DNA from: Mimachlamys varia
Lineage: Eukaryota > Mollusca > Bivalvia > Pectinida > Pectinidae
Length of the DNA stretch: 64,000 bases
Direction of reading: 5' to 3'
Assembly: GCA_947623455.1 (NCBI GenBank)
Contig: OX392532.1
Coordinates: forward strand, 22,728,792 to 22,792,791
Shown piece after piece: positions 63,695 to 64,000 of this stretch (positions within the stretch are counted from its first letter, which is position 1; every line of letters begins with the position of its first letter). Below the pieces are notes generated by a model that was given only the letters and a program-made list of their open reading frames with translations, was not told the DNA's origin and made no database searches. A program made the position numbers and the translations under genes.

Positions 63695-64000
63695 GATACT
63701 TACCACTGAACTGCCTGTGTCAAGTGTTTGCTATATCTATACTTACCACTGAGAGGCCTTTGTCAAGTTTTTGCTGTATCTATACTTACAACTGAGAGTC
63801 CTATGTCAAGTTTTTACTGTATCTATACTTACAACTGAGAGTCCTATGTCAAGTTTTTGTTGTATCTATATTTACAACTGAGAGTCCTATGTCAAGTTTT
63901 TGCTGTATCTATACTTACAACTGAGAGGCCTATATCAAATTTTTGTTGTATCTATACTTACAACTGAGAGTCCTATGTCAAGTTTTTGTTGTATCTATAC
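63695..64000. repeat. Splice-donor minisatellite, DEG-D copy
   Basis: Seven or so units of the same donor-derived repeat run off the window end. Complete GTAAGT decoys on the minus strand are seen at 63,699-63,704 and 63,741-63,746, the latter with the same CAGTG context as the functional donor of DEG-C. The true exon 6 of DEG-D should lie just past base 64,000. Confidence 0.85.

Larger units (their letters stand above)
51460..64000. repeat. Segmental duplication block B, copy 2
   Basis: Second copy of 23,960-34,920, continuing past the window end. Extra here: mariner 51,768-53,040, two MITEs at 53,780-54,343, an enlarged 28-bp satellite, and about 1.5 kb at 57,060-58,620. Reduced here: the ACT-type array. 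Confidence 0.9.

Overview
The window reads as animal nuclear DNA: AT-rich, intron-rich, no operons, dense in SINEs, MITEs, retroelement fragments and minisatellites. The gene content (a local cluster of DEG/ENaC sodium-channel genes) and the repeats (tRNA-derived SINEs, short inverted-repeat elements, Penelope-like reverse transcriptase fragments, mariner) suggest a marine invertebrate, most likely a bivalve or other mollusc. The taxon is inferred, not shown.

Genes. I could assemble two complete DEG/ENaC channel genes, both on the minus strand, by following splice sites and codon phase exon by exon. DEG-B (20,219 down to 7,923) has 12 exons and 483 residues. DEG-C (43,311 down to 28,279) has 12 exons and 473 residues. 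Both sum to whole codons, keep the HG gating motif, two membrane spans, a GxS selectivity filter and 14 extracellular cysteines. At the left edge the 3' half of a third gene, DEG-A, runs on the plus strand (410-5,789) and converges on DEG-B. At the right edge the 3' half of DEG-D (63,235 down to 58,886) is a paralogue or second haplotype of DEG-C and carries a 1-nt frameshift. A lone intact copy of the last exon of DEG-B lies at 51,042-51,236.

Layout. 1-5,789 DEG-A; 5,790-7,922 tail-to-tail spacer; 7,923-20,219 DEG-B; 20,220-28,278 spacer with minisatellites; 28,279-43,311 DEG-C, whose introns hold a 1.8-kb ACT-type triplet array, two minisatellites built from its own splice junctions, and a Penelope-like element; 43,312-47,800 retroelement remains and minisatellites; 47,800-64,000 a second, rearranged copy of 6.6-8.35 kb + 23.96-34.9 kb. 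The second copy lacks the 15.6 kb that holds exons 1-11 of DEG-B and has gained a mariner, a LINE 3' end and a terminal-inverted-repeat element.

The most unusual signal is a pair of minisatellites inside DEG-C. One is a tandem array of an exon 3' end plus its 5' splice donor; the other is a tandem array of a 3' splice acceptor plus the start of its exon. Both place consensus-like decoy splice sites next to the real ones, and the nearest decoy donor would extend the protein in frame by 14 residues. There are no bacterial-type features, CRISPR arrays or operons.
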